A stretch of DNA of 34,079 bases from Rickettsiales bacterium (GCA_018659605.1 JABJMA010000070.1:1-34079), one strand, 5' to 3'. Shown: positions 8,639 to 17,712, counted from the stretch's first letter. The notes: generated by a model from the sequence alone, not told the origin. Numbers and translations are program-made.

Positions 8639-9720
8639 ATAAGACTGACTTAAGCAATTCTTCAATATCACCATCTAAAACCCCCTGGATATTAGCTGTA
8701 GAATAATTAGAGCGCGTATCTTTTACTTGTTGATAGGGATGAAGAACATATGACCTAATTTGATTACCCCAACTATTATCAGTTTTTTGTGCATTTTGAT
8801 CATCTATAGCATCCTGTTGTTTTTTAAGCTCTACTTCATAAAGTCGTGATTTTAACATTTTCATAGCCTCATCACGGTTTCGATGTTGCGACCTAGAATT
8901 TTGACATTGCACAACAATATTAGTTGGTAAATGCGTAATCCTAATAGCAGAATCTGTCTTATTAATATGCTGACCGCCAGCACCAGATGCCCTATAAGTA
9001 TCAACACGCAAATCTTTAGCTTCTATATTAATATCTATAGAATCATCTATTTCTGGATAAACCCAGACACTGGCAAAACTGGTCATTCTTTTTCCAGCAG
9101 AATTAAATGGTGAAATTCGAACTAAGCGATGCACACCAGACTCAACCTTCAACCAGCCATAACTATTGATGCCTGAAATTTTAACAGAAAACGACTTCAT
9201 CCCTGCCTCCTCACCTTTCTGCTCATCGAGAATTTCTACTTCGTAATTTTCACGCTCAGCATAGCGAAGATACATCCGAGCAAGCATTTCAGCCCAATCA
9301 TGAGACTCAGTACCTCCAGCACCGGGATGAATCTCTAAAAAACAATTAAACTTGTCCTCAGGCTTGTTGAATAATGCTGCAAACTTTGCTTTATCTAGCG
9401 CTAATAATAATTTCTTAAACGACTTAACCGTGTCAGACAATGTTTCATTATCATCCTCTGACTCTGCTAATTCAAACAATTCTTTTAGCTCAGAAAACTC
9501 AGTTTGAAAACCATCTATTAGTTTATACTGACCTTCAAGATAAGATTTTTTTTGCAGTAACTTCTGGGCAAGATCGGGATTGTCCCACAAATCTGGCTTA
9601 TCTGTTTGTATGCCTAATTCATCCAACTGTTTCTTTAATGCAGCCTTGTCAAAGACACCTCCCGAGCAAATCAAGTGACTGCTCTATATTTGACAATATG
9701 ATTTTAATATCTGAATCCAT
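8631..9720 (-). CDS. prfB: Peptide chain release factor 2, with programmed +1 frameshift
   Basis: RF2 terminates translation at UGA and UAA. The gene is in two frames. A 23-codon first frame starts at ATG 9720 (MDSDIKIILSNIEQSLDLLGRCL) and stops at TGA 9651-9649; the second frame supplies the rest down to 8631. The junction is the classic CTT-TGA-C slippery site (9654-9648) with a GGGAGG stimulator three bases upstream, so the full protein joins LGRCL to DKAALKKQLDEL, about 366 residues. The body shows the SPF recognition tripeptide in RISPFNSAGKR and the catalytic GGQ in SGAGGQHINKTDSA. Annotating from the second frame alone loses the true N-terminus. Confidence 0.96.
9648..9663 (-). promoter_or_regulatory. 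prfB autoregulatory +1 frameshift signal
   Basis: On the minus strand the order is GGGAGG (9663-9658), TGT (9657-9655), CTT (9654-9652), TGA (9651-9649), C (9648). The Shine-Dalgarno-like hexamer three bases before a CTT codon and an in-frame UGA is the arrangement known from RF2 genes: low RF2 allows +1 slippage and more RF2 is made. No stop suppressor or sequencing error is needed to explain the frame change. Confidence 0.95.
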
Positions 9721-9842
9721 AAAAATACAAAATTTTTAATCTGTTAATATGACAAGAATCTGATTTTGCAAATTAAATTAATAGATATTTTTATTCAGCA
9801 GAAATTGTTCCATTACGCACCACATAGAAGCAAAAGTAATAT

Positions 9843-9871
9843 TTGCAATTTAATAATTACCGCTGTATATG
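9843..9871 (+). promoter_or_regulatory. Candidate promoter of tRNA-Pro
   Basis: TTGCAA (9843-9848) is separated by 17 bp from TATATG (9866-9871), about 12 bp before the mature tRNA 5' end at 9884. Spacing is ideal and the -10 matches four of six consensus bases. There is no other rightward gene upstream that could supply the transcript, since prfB runs leftward. Confidence 0.5.
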
Positions 9872-9883
9872 ATTTGCCCTTGG

Positions 9884-9960
9884 CGGGGCATAGCGCAGTC
9901 CGGTAGCGCACCTGGTTTGGGACCAGGTGGTCGGGAGTTCAAATCTCTCTGCCCCGACCA
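9884..9960 (+). tRNA. tRNA-Pro (anticodon TGG)
   Basis: The 77-nt gene folds as a full cloverleaf. The acceptor stem is CGGGGCA paired with TGCCCCG, followed by discriminator A and an encoded CCA. The D arm contains GCGC-AGTCCGGTA-GCGC. The anticodon arm CCTGG-TTTGGGA-CCAGG gives anticodon TGG. The T arm is GGGAG-TTCAAAT-CTCTC. The TGG anticodon can read all or most proline codons by wobble. Confidence 0.98.
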
Positions 9961-9993
9961 TCTTTCAAAAATTACCTCTCGATATAAAATATC

Positions 9994-10019
9994 GTAGGGG
10001 CTGGAGAAACCCGCCCTAC
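9994..10019. repeat. GC-rich hairpin related to the dut-trpC repeat family
   Basis: GTAGGG at 9994-9999 pairs with CCCTAC at 10014-10019 around a short interior. The strand reads GTAGGGGCTGG and later CCCGCCC, resembling the minus-oriented copy of the repeats at 24043-24305. It sits just downstream of tRNA-Pro and just beyond the 3' end of the leftward oxidoreductase gene. It may help end either transcript, but there is no strong T-tract. Confidence 0.5.
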
Positions 10020-10030
10020 TACAATAACAA

Positions 10031-11005
10031 TCACATCTCGACAATAACAGATCCTATTAATTTATTATCCGTGATATCTTGCAAGGCTTTTGGTATTTGC
10101 TTAAATTTATATGTATTAATTTTAGGTCTTATACGACCCTCTCTGATATGCTGAAACAATATGGCAGAAGAAAGCACCAACTCAACCCTATTAGCAGTTT
10201 TGTAAGCAAATAGACTAGGACGTACAACATAAAGGGATTTTTTCCATAAACTCATCATATCTAACTGTTTTATACTACCCAAAACATCACCATAATTCAC
10301 AATAATACCAAACGGAGCTACAGCCTTCATACTCTTATTAAGAAATCCCTCTCCATAACAATCATAAATACAATTCGCTCCAAGTCCGCCACTATATTCC
10401 TTAATTTTTGCTACCACATCTTCGCTTGAATGATCAATAATAAAATCCGCACCTAACTTAGATACAAAAGACTTTTTTTCACCTGAACCTACAACAGCTA
10501 TAACTTTAGCACCTGTGGTTTTTAGATATTGGCATAATACATATCCAACACCACCAGCAGCACCCAATACCACTACTGTAGATTTTTCATTTGCAAAATA
10601 TACCTGCCTCGAAAGATATTGAGCAGTCAAACCTTTTGTAAATAAGGCAACTAGAATATCATCAGCTATTTGATCATCAGCAATCATAATAAATCTAGCA
10701 TTTATATTACGCTCTTCTGAATACGACCCTCTAAAGCCAGTTGAATAAACAACTTTATCACCTTCTTGAAATCCCTTAACCCCACTACCAACCTGGGTAA
10801 TAACACCACAACCCTCAATACCTATAACATCGGGAACATCACTCATCTTGTAATCACCAACAATGTGATGCAGATCAAATCTATTAATACCTATAACCGT
10901 GTGTTTAATTTTGACCTCACCTTGACCAGGATCAGGAAGCTCAGAATTTACTAGCTTCATATCCGATATACTTCCTTGCTTTTGAAGAGTGTATGCTTGT
11001 GACAT
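10031..11005 (-). CDS. Zinc-independent MDR alcohol dehydrogenase / quinone oxidoreductase-like protein
   Basis: This 324-residue protein belongs to the medium-chain dehydrogenase/reductase superfamily, quinone-oxidoreductase branch. The N-terminal GroES-like half shows VIGINRFDLHHIVGDYK and VIGIEGCGVITQVGSGV. The NAD(P)-binding Rossmann half shows VVLGAAGGVGYVLCQYLK, with the AAGGVG loop typical of NADPH-dependent quinone reductases, then ADFIIDHSSED. The cysteine set of zinc-binding alcohol dehydrogenases is absent. The likely role is NADPH-dependent reduction of quinones or reactive carbonyls; the actual substrate is unknown. It is monocistronic by position. Confidence 0.88.
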   Translation of the reverse strand: MSQAYTLQKQGSISDMKLVNSELPDPGQGEVKIKHTVIGINRFDLHHIVGDYKMSDVPDVIGIEGCGVITQVGSGVKGFQEGDKVVYSTGFRGSYSEERNINARFIMIADDQIADDILVALFTKGLTAQYLSRQVYFANEKSTVVVLGAAGGVGYVLCQYLKTTGAKVIAVVGSGEKKSFVSKLGADFIIDHSSEDVVAKIKEYSGGLGANCIYDCYGEGFLNKSMKAVAPFGIIVNYGDVLGSIKQLDMMSLWKKSLYVVRPSLFAYKTANRVELVLSSAILFQHIREGRIRPKINTYKFKQIPKALQDITDNKLIGSVIVEM

Positions 11006-11171
11006 TATTATTTCTTGATAAAGTTAAGGTTGGCTATATTATACTCTATACTAAAATTAGAAAAAGTTTTGCTATTTAAAAACTAGCTCCACCCAGATTT
11101 AACGATTGCAACTAAAAACAAAACTTCTTTTCTAATAAAGTTTGTAGAATAATTAGCATTTTTATATATTA

Positions 11172-11807
11172 ATGACCACTAATCAAGTAATATTTTTCGC
11201 TATTCCAAAGGGTAGAATCCAAACCAAGATTCTACCAATATTAGCTAATATTGGCATAGAGATTGAAAAAGATTTTTTTAACCCGGATACAAGAAAACTA
11301 ATTTTTAGTACCAACTTGCCAAACCTAAATATTGTTCAAACACGTAGTTTTGATGTCGCTTCTTTTGTAGCCTCTGGCAAAGTAGATATAGGCATATGCG
11401 GCCTTGATGTAATTGAAGAATTTCCAAATGATCAAATATTGCGCCTAAAAAACCTCAATATTGGTAAATGCAGATTATCACTAGCCGGCAAAAACTCTGA
11501 TAAGCTATCCTCATTCTCAACTCATCTTAAAATAGCCACAAAATATCCAACCGTTACTAGCAAACTGCTTAAGCAAAAAGGTTACCAGGTTGAAACCTTT
11601 AAGCTTAATGGGGCTATAGAACTTGCATCACATTTAGGGATGTCTGATTTTATAGTTGATCTGGTATCAACTGGTGCAACACTAAAGGCAAATCATTTAG
11701 AAGAAAAAGAAATTCTAATGCAAATTTCATCATATCTAATAGTGAATAAAATTAGCTATCAGAGCAAATTTGATAATATAAAAAGTATAATTGATAAATT
11801 AATCTAA
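11172..11807 (+). CDS. hisG: ATP phosphoribosyltransferase catalytic subunit, short form
   Basis: This enzyme starts histidine synthesis by joining ATP and PRPP. The 211-residue length identifies the short HisG form, which lacks the C-terminal regulatory domain and in known cases works in a hetero-octamer with HisZ. Motifs include FFAIPKGRIQTKILPIL at the start, SGKVDIGICGLDVIEE, KIATKYPTVTSKLLKQKG and the PRPP-binding loop DFIVDLVSTGATLKANHL. It lies 9 bp before hisD and heads a long rightward gene run. No hisZ is visible in the window. I see no clear Shine-Dalgarno in front of the ATG. Confidence 0.95.
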   Translation: MTTNQVIFFAIPKGRIQTKILPILANIGIEIEKDFFNPDTRKLIFSTNLPNLNIVQTRSFDVASFVASGKVDIGICGLDVIEEFPNDQILRLKNLNIGKCRLSLAGKNSDKLSSFSTHLKIATKYPTVTSKLLKQKGYQVETFKLNGAIELASHLGMSDFIVDLVSTGATLKANHLEEKEILMQISSYLIVNKISYQSKFDNIKSIIDKLI

Positions 11808-11816
11808 AATTCTGCA

Positions 11817-13103
11817 ATGCAAAAAATTATATTCAAAGATTTCAGCCAAATTCAAACTTTGATGAATAGTAAAAGTTTTGACAATGCTTTTGATCCAGAG
11901 CTGCAAAATACAGTTGCAAACATCATTGAGGGTATAAAATCAAATGGTGATGCAGCCATCAAAGAATATACTAAAAAATTTGATAATACGGATAACTCCA
12001 ATATTAGGTTTAGTCCTGATGAAATAAACAACAGTTACAATAAAACAGATCCTAAAGTTTTAAAAGCTTTAGAACATTCTTATGAGCGTGTATGTAGCTA
12101 CCACACAAAACAACTACCCACAAACCATACTTACAATGATGTTAGCGGAACGAAACTTGGTTGGAACTGGTACCCATTAGATTCAGTAGGCCTTTATGTA
12201 CCAGGTGGACTAGCGTCATATCCGAGCACAGTTATTATGACAGCCGCAATCGCAAAAACTGCGGGAGTCAAACGTATTGTCACTTGCTTTCCTACTCCAA
12301 ATAATGATTTTAATCCGGCAATTTTAGCAGCTTGCAAAATTTGTGGCATTGATGAAATTTATCGTATTGGTGGTGCACAAGCAATTGCCTCTATGGCATA
12401 TGGTTCAGAATCTATCATACCTATTAATAAAGTTTTTGGTCCTGGCAACAAATATGTCGCAGAGGCTAAAAGACAGGTTTTTGGTAAAGTTGGTATTGAT
12501 ATGATTGCCGGACCTTCTGAGATTTTAATTATCACCGATAATAAGTCCAATCCAGCATGGATAGCTATGGACTTACTATCACAAGCAGAGCATGACCCTG
12601 ATGCATCAGTATATTTAATCTGCGATGATAGTGATTTTATCGAGAAAATAATCGATGCAGCTTGGGAATTCATTAGCGCAAGTCCGCGCAAGGAAATCCT
12701 TACAAAGTCATTTACCAATAATGCCTACTGTTTCGTAGTCAAGGATATTATAGATGAAGCAGCCCAGATAGCTAACATCATCGCACCAGAACATCTTGAA
12801 ATAACAACTCAGAATCCTGAACAATATTTAACAAAAATAACTAATGCAGGAGCAATATTTTTAGGACAATATACACCAGAAGCAATTGGTGATTATATCG
12901 CTGGACCTTCGCATGTTTTACCAACATCACAAACAGCAAAATTTAGCTCTGGTATTGGTGTGACAGATTTTATGCGCAGAAGCTCAATTATTAGCTGCTC
13001 TAAAGAATCGTTTAAGAAATTAAGCTTAGACACTGAGATTCTAGCAAGAACTGAGGACTTGCCTGCTCATGCCGACTCAATTAAAATTCGCAATGAAAAA
13101 TAA
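11817..13103 (+). CDS. hisD: Histidinol dehydrogenase
   Basis: This zinc enzyme oxidises L-histidinol to histidine in two NAD-dependent steps, the last of the pathway. The 428-residue protein is full length. It shows SVGLYVPGGLASYPSTVIM, RIGGAQAIASMAYGSE, VFGPGNKYVAEAKRQV, MIAGPSEILII, SQAEHDPDA, IIAPEHLEI and GPSHVLPTSQTAKF. The conserved glutamines, histidines and aspartates of the zinc and catalytic site fall in these segments. It is cotranscribed with hisG upstream; its last codons overlap the start of truB. Confidence 0.97.
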   Translation: MQKIIFKDFSQIQTLMNSKSFDNAFDPELQNTVANIIEGIKSNGDAAIKEYTKKFDNTDNSNIRFSPDEINNSYNKTDPKVLKALEHSYERVCSYHTKQLPTNHTYNDVSGTKLGWNWYPLDSVGLYVPGGLASYPSTVIMTAAIAKTAGVKRIVTCFPTPNNDFNPAILAACKICGIDEIYRIGGAQAIASMAYGSESIIPINKVFGPGNKYVAEAKRQVFGKVGIDMIAGPSEILIITDNKSNPAWIAMDLLSQAEHDPDASVYLICDDSDFIEKIIDAAWEFISASPRKEILTKSFTNNAYCFVVKDIIDEAAQIANIIAPEHLEITTQNPEQYLTKITNAGAIFLGQYTPEAIGDYIAGPSHVLPTSQTAKFSSGIGVTDFMRRSSIISCSKESFKKLSLDTEILARTEDLPAHADSIKIRNEK

Positions 13104-14004
13104 GGATCCAAAAATCCACGGCATATTATTAGTTAATAAGCCCCAGAATATAGTCTCATTTAAAGTTACCAAAACTTTAGAAAAGCTACTTGGAGCTAAA
13201 ACTGGCCATGCTGGAACCTTAGATCCATTCGCAGATGGGTTAATGATAATTGGTGTTAATAAAGCAACTCGATTGCTTGAATATTTTAGCAATTTCGACA
13301 AGGAATATCTTGTTACAGCTAAATGGAATAGCGAAACAGACACTCTAGATCCTGATGGAATTGTAACTAAAAGCTGTACCAACTCTGTTAATGTTGACGA
13401 AATTAGCGAATGCATCAAAAAAGATTTTACCGGCATAATTACCCAAATCCCTCCTATCTATAGCGCCATCAAACATCAAGGTACCCCTATGTACAAATTG
13501 GCCAGAGCGGGATCTAACATAATTCCAAAATCTCGTCAAACAACCATCTTTGAGATAAACAACCTTAATAATGACCAAGTCAATAATACCAGTAGCTTCC
13601 AGGTATTATGTAGCAAAGGTACTTATATCAGGAGCTTAGTACGCGACATTGCATATAAGTTAAATAATCTAGCTCATGCAACTGCATTAACACGTACTAA
13701 AATTGCAAATTTCAAGCTTGAGGATGCAGTGGATTTTGCAAAAATATCTCCTGATAATTTAACAGAAATCTTACAGTCAAAATCTTTTATATCACTGGAA
13801 GATTTACGAGTGAACAATAATGTTGTAACTCTCAATGCTACCGAGTATTTAGCGTTTTCTCAAGGCAAAAGAATAGCAAGAAATGATTTGCACTTTACGG
13901 AAACTGATGTTATAAATACTGTCTTTCAAGGGAAATTAATCGGAATTAGCCGGATCTCCAAGGATCTAGAAAAAGCTATTTCCCCTATAAAAGTATTTAT
14001 TTAA
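13093..14004 (+). CDS. truB: tRNA pseudouridine-55 synthase
   Basis: This enzyme makes pseudouridine 55 in the T-loop of tRNAs. Conserved segments are HGILLVNKPQNIVSF, the catalytic GHAGTLDPFADGLM (catalytic Asp44 from this start), PPIYSAIKHQGTPMYKLARAG and GTYIRSLVRDI. About 303 residues is normal. I chose ATG 13093 because it places eight residues before the IHG motif, as in relatives. An in-frame ATG at 13069 has a GAGGA sequence 11 nt upstream and would add eight residues. Either start overlaps the hisD end. rpsO follows after 21 bp, a common order in proteobacteria. Confidence 0.95.
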   Translation: MKNKDPKIHGILLVNKPQNIVSFKVTKTLEKLLGAKTGHAGTLDPFADGLMIIGVNKATRLLEYFSNFDKEYLVTAKWNSETDTLDPDGIVTKSCTNSVNVDEISECIKKDFTGIITQIPPIYSAIKHQGTPMYKLARAGSNIIPKSRQTTIFEINNLNNDQVNNTSSFQVLCSKGTYIRSLVRDIAYKLNNLAHATALTRTKIANFKLEDAVDFAKISPDNLTEILQSKSFISLEDLRVNNNVVTLNATEYLAFSQGKRIARNDLHFTETDVINTVFQGKLIGISRISKDLEKAISPIKVFI

Positions 14005-14025
14005 TCTTTATTTAGATCGTTCGAT

Positions 14026-14295
14026 ATGTCTATATTACCAAATGTAAAACAAGAAGTTATTGCAAAATTTGCCACAAGCAAAGCCGACACCGGCTCTCCA
14101 GAAGTTCAATGCGCAATTTTAACTACCAGAATCAAAAATCTTACAGAGCATTTTAAAGAACATGCAAAAGATTTTAATTCTAGAAGAGGTCTTTTAATGC
14201 TCATAGGGCAACGTAAAAGACTGTTAAGTTATGTAAAAAGTAAAGATGCAGATAGATACAGTAAATTAATATCAAGTTTAGGTTTAAGAAAATAA
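14026..14295 (+). CDS. rpsO: 30S ribosomal protein S15
   Basis: This 89-residue primary 16S rRNA-binding protein of the small subunit shows [22 protein letters not shown], then [25 protein letters not shown], the canonical S15 signature. It lies between truB and pnp, 2 bp before pnp, the widely conserved rpsO-pnp pairing. In E. coli S15 represses its own mRNA through a leader structure; I cannot identify such a structure in the 21-bp spacer here. Confidence 0.98.
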   Translation: MSILPNVKQEVIAKFATSKADTGSPEVQCAILTTRIKNLTEHFKEHAKDFNSRRGLLMLIGQRKRLLSYVKSKDADRYSKLISSLGLRK

Positions 14296-14297
14296 AT

Positions 14298-16571
14298 ATG
14301 TTTAAAATAGTAAAAAAAGAAATAGAGTGGGCAGGTCGTAAATTAACATTAGAAACAGGGAAGATTGCACGGCAATCAAACTCAGTTTTAGTTACATATG
14401 GAGAAACAGTCGTTCTATGTAATGTAACAGCTTCAAAAAAGTCATCTCCACTAGATTACTTTCCTCTTTCAGTTCACTACCAAGAAAAATCATACGCAAA
14501 CGGCAAAATACCAGGAGGCTTCTTTAAAAGAGAAGGCAGAAGTAGTGAAAAAGAAGTTTTAGCTTCTAGATTAATAGATAGGCCAATTAGACCATTATTT
14601 CCAAAAGGTTACAATAATGAAGTGCAAATTATTTGCACAGTTTTATCACATGATCTTGAAAATGATGCCGATATCATAGCTTTAATTGGCGCAAGTGCCG
14701 CATTGTCAATTTCAGAAGTGCCATTCCAAGGACCTATTGCAGCAACAAAGATTGGTATTGTTGGTGATGACTTTGTTATTAACCCAACAATTGATGAAAC
14801 AAAAGAGTCATCTCTTGATCTAACCATCTCTGGAACTAAAGACTCAATCTTAATGGTTGAATCCGAAGTACAAGAATTAGCTGAAGAGGAGATGATTGAA
14901 GCTCTTGAAGTGTCTTTAAAATCACTTACTCCAGTAATCGATATGATCCAACAATTTACGGATGAGGCTGGTAAAGAGAAAATTATTCCGGAAATAATAG
15001 TTAGTGAAGTCGAGCAAAATCTTAATAAAGCAATCGAAGCGAAATATTCAAGCGATATTGAAGCTGCCTATCAAATCAAAACAAAAGCCCAGCGTGCCAA
15101 CGAAATTTCAAAACTAGCTGAAGCCGCTTTAGAATTAGCTGAGGATGAAAGTCAGTACGATCTTGTCAAAACTCTATTTCATACTTTAGAAAAGAAAATC
15201 GTTAGAACTAGGACTTTAGCTAGCAAAAGAATAGACCATAGAGCATTAGATGAAATTCGCCAAATCGAAAGCGAAGTATCAGTCTTACCACGGGTTCACG
15301 GATCTAGTTTATTTACAAGAGGCGAAACTCAAGCATTAGCTGTTGTTACCCTTGGTACCGAAGAAGACGAACAAATTATTGATGCAATTGGCCAGAATTC
15401 ACGTGACAGATTTTTACTTCATTACAATTTTCCTGGATATTCAGTAGGTGAAGTTTACCCTATGAGAGGCCCTGGTCGAAGAGAAATTGGTCATGGTAAA
15501 TTAGCTAAAAAAGCAGTTAACTTTGCCCTACCTTCAAAAGAAGATTTCAATTATACAATCAGGGTTGTATCAGAAATCACTGAATCAAATGGCTCATCAT
15601 CAATGGCTACCGTATGTGCATCAACGCTAGCATTACTTGATGCTGGAGTTCCTTTAAAGAAAATGGTTGCTGGTATTGCAATGGGTTTAGTAAAAGAAGG
15701 TGATAATTACGTTGTACTATCTGACATAATAGGAGATGAAGATCACCTTGGTGATATGGATTTTAAAGTAGCTGGTACAGAAGATGGAATTACAGCACTG
15801 CAAATGGATATTAAAATTGGTGGTATCAATTTTGATATAATCAAAACAGCTTTGTCTCAAGCTAAGGCTGCCAGACTACATATCCTAGGCAGAATGAAAA
15901 CAACTATCGAAGCTCCAAAACAAGAGCTAAGTCAATATGCTCCTATAACTGATAGGATCATAATTTCAGAATCTAAGATCAGAGAAGTAATTGGCCAAGG
16001 TGGTAAAGTTATTAAAAAACTTTGTGAAACTTTTGATGCTAAAATCTCTATTGATGATAATGGTACCGTTAATGTTTCTAGTGTTGGAGCTGATAATGTT
16101 AAAGCAGCAATCGAGCATATTAGAAACTTAGTTGCTGAGCCTGAAATAGGCAAAATCTATGATGCCAAAGTAGAAAAAATCACTGACTATGGCGCTTTCG
16201 TTAATTATATGAATGGAGCTTCCGGATTAGTTCATATTAGCGAATTTGCTGAAGAGAAAATTGATTCTGTTCGTGACTTTGTTTCTGAAAATGATGCCAT
16301 CAAGATTAAAGTAATTGGTAAAGATGGTGATAAATTTAGATTATCATATAAGGCCGTTTCTGATGGAGAAGGTATTGATCCAAAATATGAAGCTAACAAA
16401 CCGGCAAGATCTAAAGGACCAAGACGTCCTGATAATCGCTCTGGTGGTGGCGCCCGAGATAACCGTGGTGGTAATACTAGTAACCGAGATAATCGCGGTA
16501 ACAAAGGTAAGGCCGATGCTTTTAACGACAATGACACTGCTCAAAAAAAGAAAAAAGGCTTTTTCTGGTAG
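14298..16571 (+). CDS. pnp: Polyribonucleotide nucleotidyltransferase (PNPase)
   Basis: This phosphorolytic 3'-5' exoribonuclease of mRNA decay has 757 residues. Two RNase PH-like domains come first; the active second one includes PRVHGSSLFTRGETQALAVVTLGT and PGYSVGEVYPMRGPGRREIGHG. A KH domain follows near residues 550-610 (IREVIGQGGKVIKKL, GxxG loop), then an S1 domain near 616-690 (GKIYDAKVEKITDYGAFVN, GASGLVHISE). The tail from about residue 705 is a low-complexity Arg/Gly/Asn stretch ending in KKKKGFFW, likely disordered and RNA-binding. It lies 2 bp after rpsO and 22 bp before gcvT, with no strong terminator after it. Confidence 0.98.
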   Translation: MFKIVKKEIEWAGRKLTLETGKIARQSNSVLVTYGETVVLCNVTASKKSSPLDYFPLSVHYQEKSYANGKIPGGFFKREGRSSEKEVLASRLIDRPIRPLFPKGYNNEVQIICTVLSHDLENDADIIALIGASAALSISEVPFQGPIAATKIGIVGDDFVINPTIDETKESSLDLTISGTKDSILMVESEVQELAEEEMIEALEVSLKSLTPVIDMIQQFTDEAGKEKIIPEIIVSEVEQNLNKAIEAKYSSDIEAAYQIKTKAQRANEISKLAEAALELAEDESQYDLVKTLFHTLEKKIVRTRTLASKRIDHRALDEIRQIESEVSVLPRVHGSSLFTRGETQALAVVTLGTEEDEQIIDAIGQNSRDRFLLHYNFPGYSVGEVYPMRGPGRREIGHGKLAKKAVNFALPSKEDFNYTIRVVSEITESNGSSSMATVCASTLALLDAGVPLKKMVAGIAMGLVKEGDNYVVLSDIIGDEDHLGDMDFKVAGTEDGITALQMDIKIGGINFDIIKTALSQAKAARLHILGRMKTTIEAPKQELSQYAPITDRIIISESKIREVIGQGGKVIKKLCETFDAKISIDDNGTVNVSSVGADNVKAAIEHIRNLVAEPEIGKIYDAKVEKITDYGAFVNYMNGASGLVHISEFAEEKIDSVRDFVSENDAIKIKVIGKDGDKFRLSYKAVSDGEGIDPKYEANKPARSKGPRRPDNRSGGGARDNRGGNTSNRDNRGNKGKADAFNDNDTAQKKKKGFFW

Positions 16572-16593
16572 TATATTTTTTTTATAAAATCTT

Positions 16594-17676
16594 ATGGGAA
16601 AAACTGCACTTTATAATTCACATCAGATAAGTAATGCAAAATTCGTTACTTTTGCTGGTTACGAATTACCAATCTTGTATCAGGATACTGGTATCATAAA
16701 AGAACATTTGGCTGTTAGGAAATCTTGCGGTATCTTTGATGTCTCGCATATGGGGCAAGCTTTAATTTCTGGGGTAAATACAGAGACTTTATTATCTAGT
16801 ATTACTCCAACAAATTTTCTTGATACAGCTGTTGGTAAAGCTAAATATACTGTTCTACTTAATGAGCAGGCAAGTGTGATTGACGATTTAATCTTTTACA
16901 AACTTGCTGAGAATAGATTTTTAGTTATATTCAATGCTGCAAGAAAAGAAGTTGATTTAAAATGGCTTACAGCCCAAACAAAAAACTTTGACTGCGACTT
17001 TGAGCCTCTAAATGATCAGCACCTTATTGCACTTCAAGGTCCTGATGCTGTGAATATCATCACAAAAGTAATTGATATGAATCCAGAAGATTTTCCATTT
17101 ATGTCTGTTAAAGAAGTAAATTATAATGGTGAATCTCTCTATATCTCAAGAAGTGGGTATACTGGTGAAGATGGTTTTGAAATTAGTGCTACAAGTAGTA
17201 ATATTACAGGAATTTGGAATAAATTAATTGAACTTGGTGTTACGCCAATAGGATTAGGAGCAAGAGATAGCCTCCGTATGGAAATGGGCTTTCCCCTTTA
17301 TGGATCAGATCTTTCTGAAAATATTAATTTGAGTGATTCTAGTTTAAACTGGATTATCACAAGTAATAATAATTTTATTGGTAAAGCAAACATTAATAGC
17401 GAACCAACCTCTAAAAGACTTGCAATCAAGCTTATAGATAAAGGAATAATGCGTGACCATATGGATATATACGCATTAGATCAAACTCAAAAAATAGGTG
17501 TTGTTACTAGTGGATGCTTCGCACCTTCACTTAATTACTCCATCGGACAATGTTATATTGATATTGCTTACGCTAAACCAAATAGCGAAGTATTTGTTGA
17601 GATTAGAGGAAAATTTAAAAAAGCACAGATAGTAAATTTAACTTACTTTAAGAAAGAAATAACAAATAATTCATAG
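16594..17676 (+). CDS. gcvT: Aminomethyltransferase (glycine cleavage T protein)
   Basis: The T protein transfers the methylene group from aminomethyl-lipoyl-H protein to tetrahydrofolate and releases ammonia. The 360-residue protein shows VTFAGYELPILYQ, CGIFDVSHMGQ, LIALQGPDA, ISRSGYTGEDGFEI and GLGARDSLRMEMGFPLYG, all family hallmarks. The aspartate in the DSLRME region corresponds to the folate-site motif. It begins only 22 bp after pnp. No glycine riboswitch can fit there, so glycine control, if any, must act elsewhere. gcvH follows after 92 bp. Confidence 0.97.
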   Translation: MGKTALYNSHQISNAKFVTFAGYELPILYQDTGIIKEHLAVRKSCGIFDVSHMGQALISGVNTETLLSSITPTNFLDTAVGKAKYTVLLNEQASVIDDLIFYKLAENRFLVIFNAARKEVDLKWLTAQTKNFDCDFEPLNDQHLIALQGPDAVNIITKVIDMNPEDFPFMSVKEVNYNGESLYISRSGYTGEDGFEISATSSNITGIWNKLIELGVTPIGLGARDSLRMEMGFPLYGSDLSENINLSDSSLNWIITSNNNFIGKANINSEPTSKRLAIKLIDKGIMRDHMDIYALDQTQKIGVVTSGCFAPSLNYSIGQCYIDIAYAKPNSEVFVEIRGKFKKAQIVNLTYFKKEITNNS

Positions 17677-17712
17677 ATTTAATGCAAGCTATGATTTTAT
17701 AGAAGAAAATTT

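Noticed and set aside
9649-9674. prfB as a frameshifted pseudogene
   Set aside because: The break is exactly the conserved CTTTGAC site with its Shine-Dalgarno-like stimulator, so it is programmed.
9850-10154. Open frames on both strands over tRNA-Pro
   Set aside because: They read through the tRNA cloverleaf, with products typical of translated tRNA sequence.
11006-11171. Promoter for hisG close to the ATG (TTTGTA and TATATT boxes)
   Set aside because: The -10 would be only a few bases from the start codon, leaving no room for a transcription start; no better pair could be chosen.
16232-16587. Three alternative frames over the 3' end of pnp
   Set aside because: The repetitive Arg/Gly codons of the pnp tail leave other frames open; the PNPase frame with KH and S1 domains is clearly the real one.
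16572-16593. Glycine riboswitch before gcvT
   Set aside because: Only 22 bp separate pnp from gcvT, far too short for a riboswitch.
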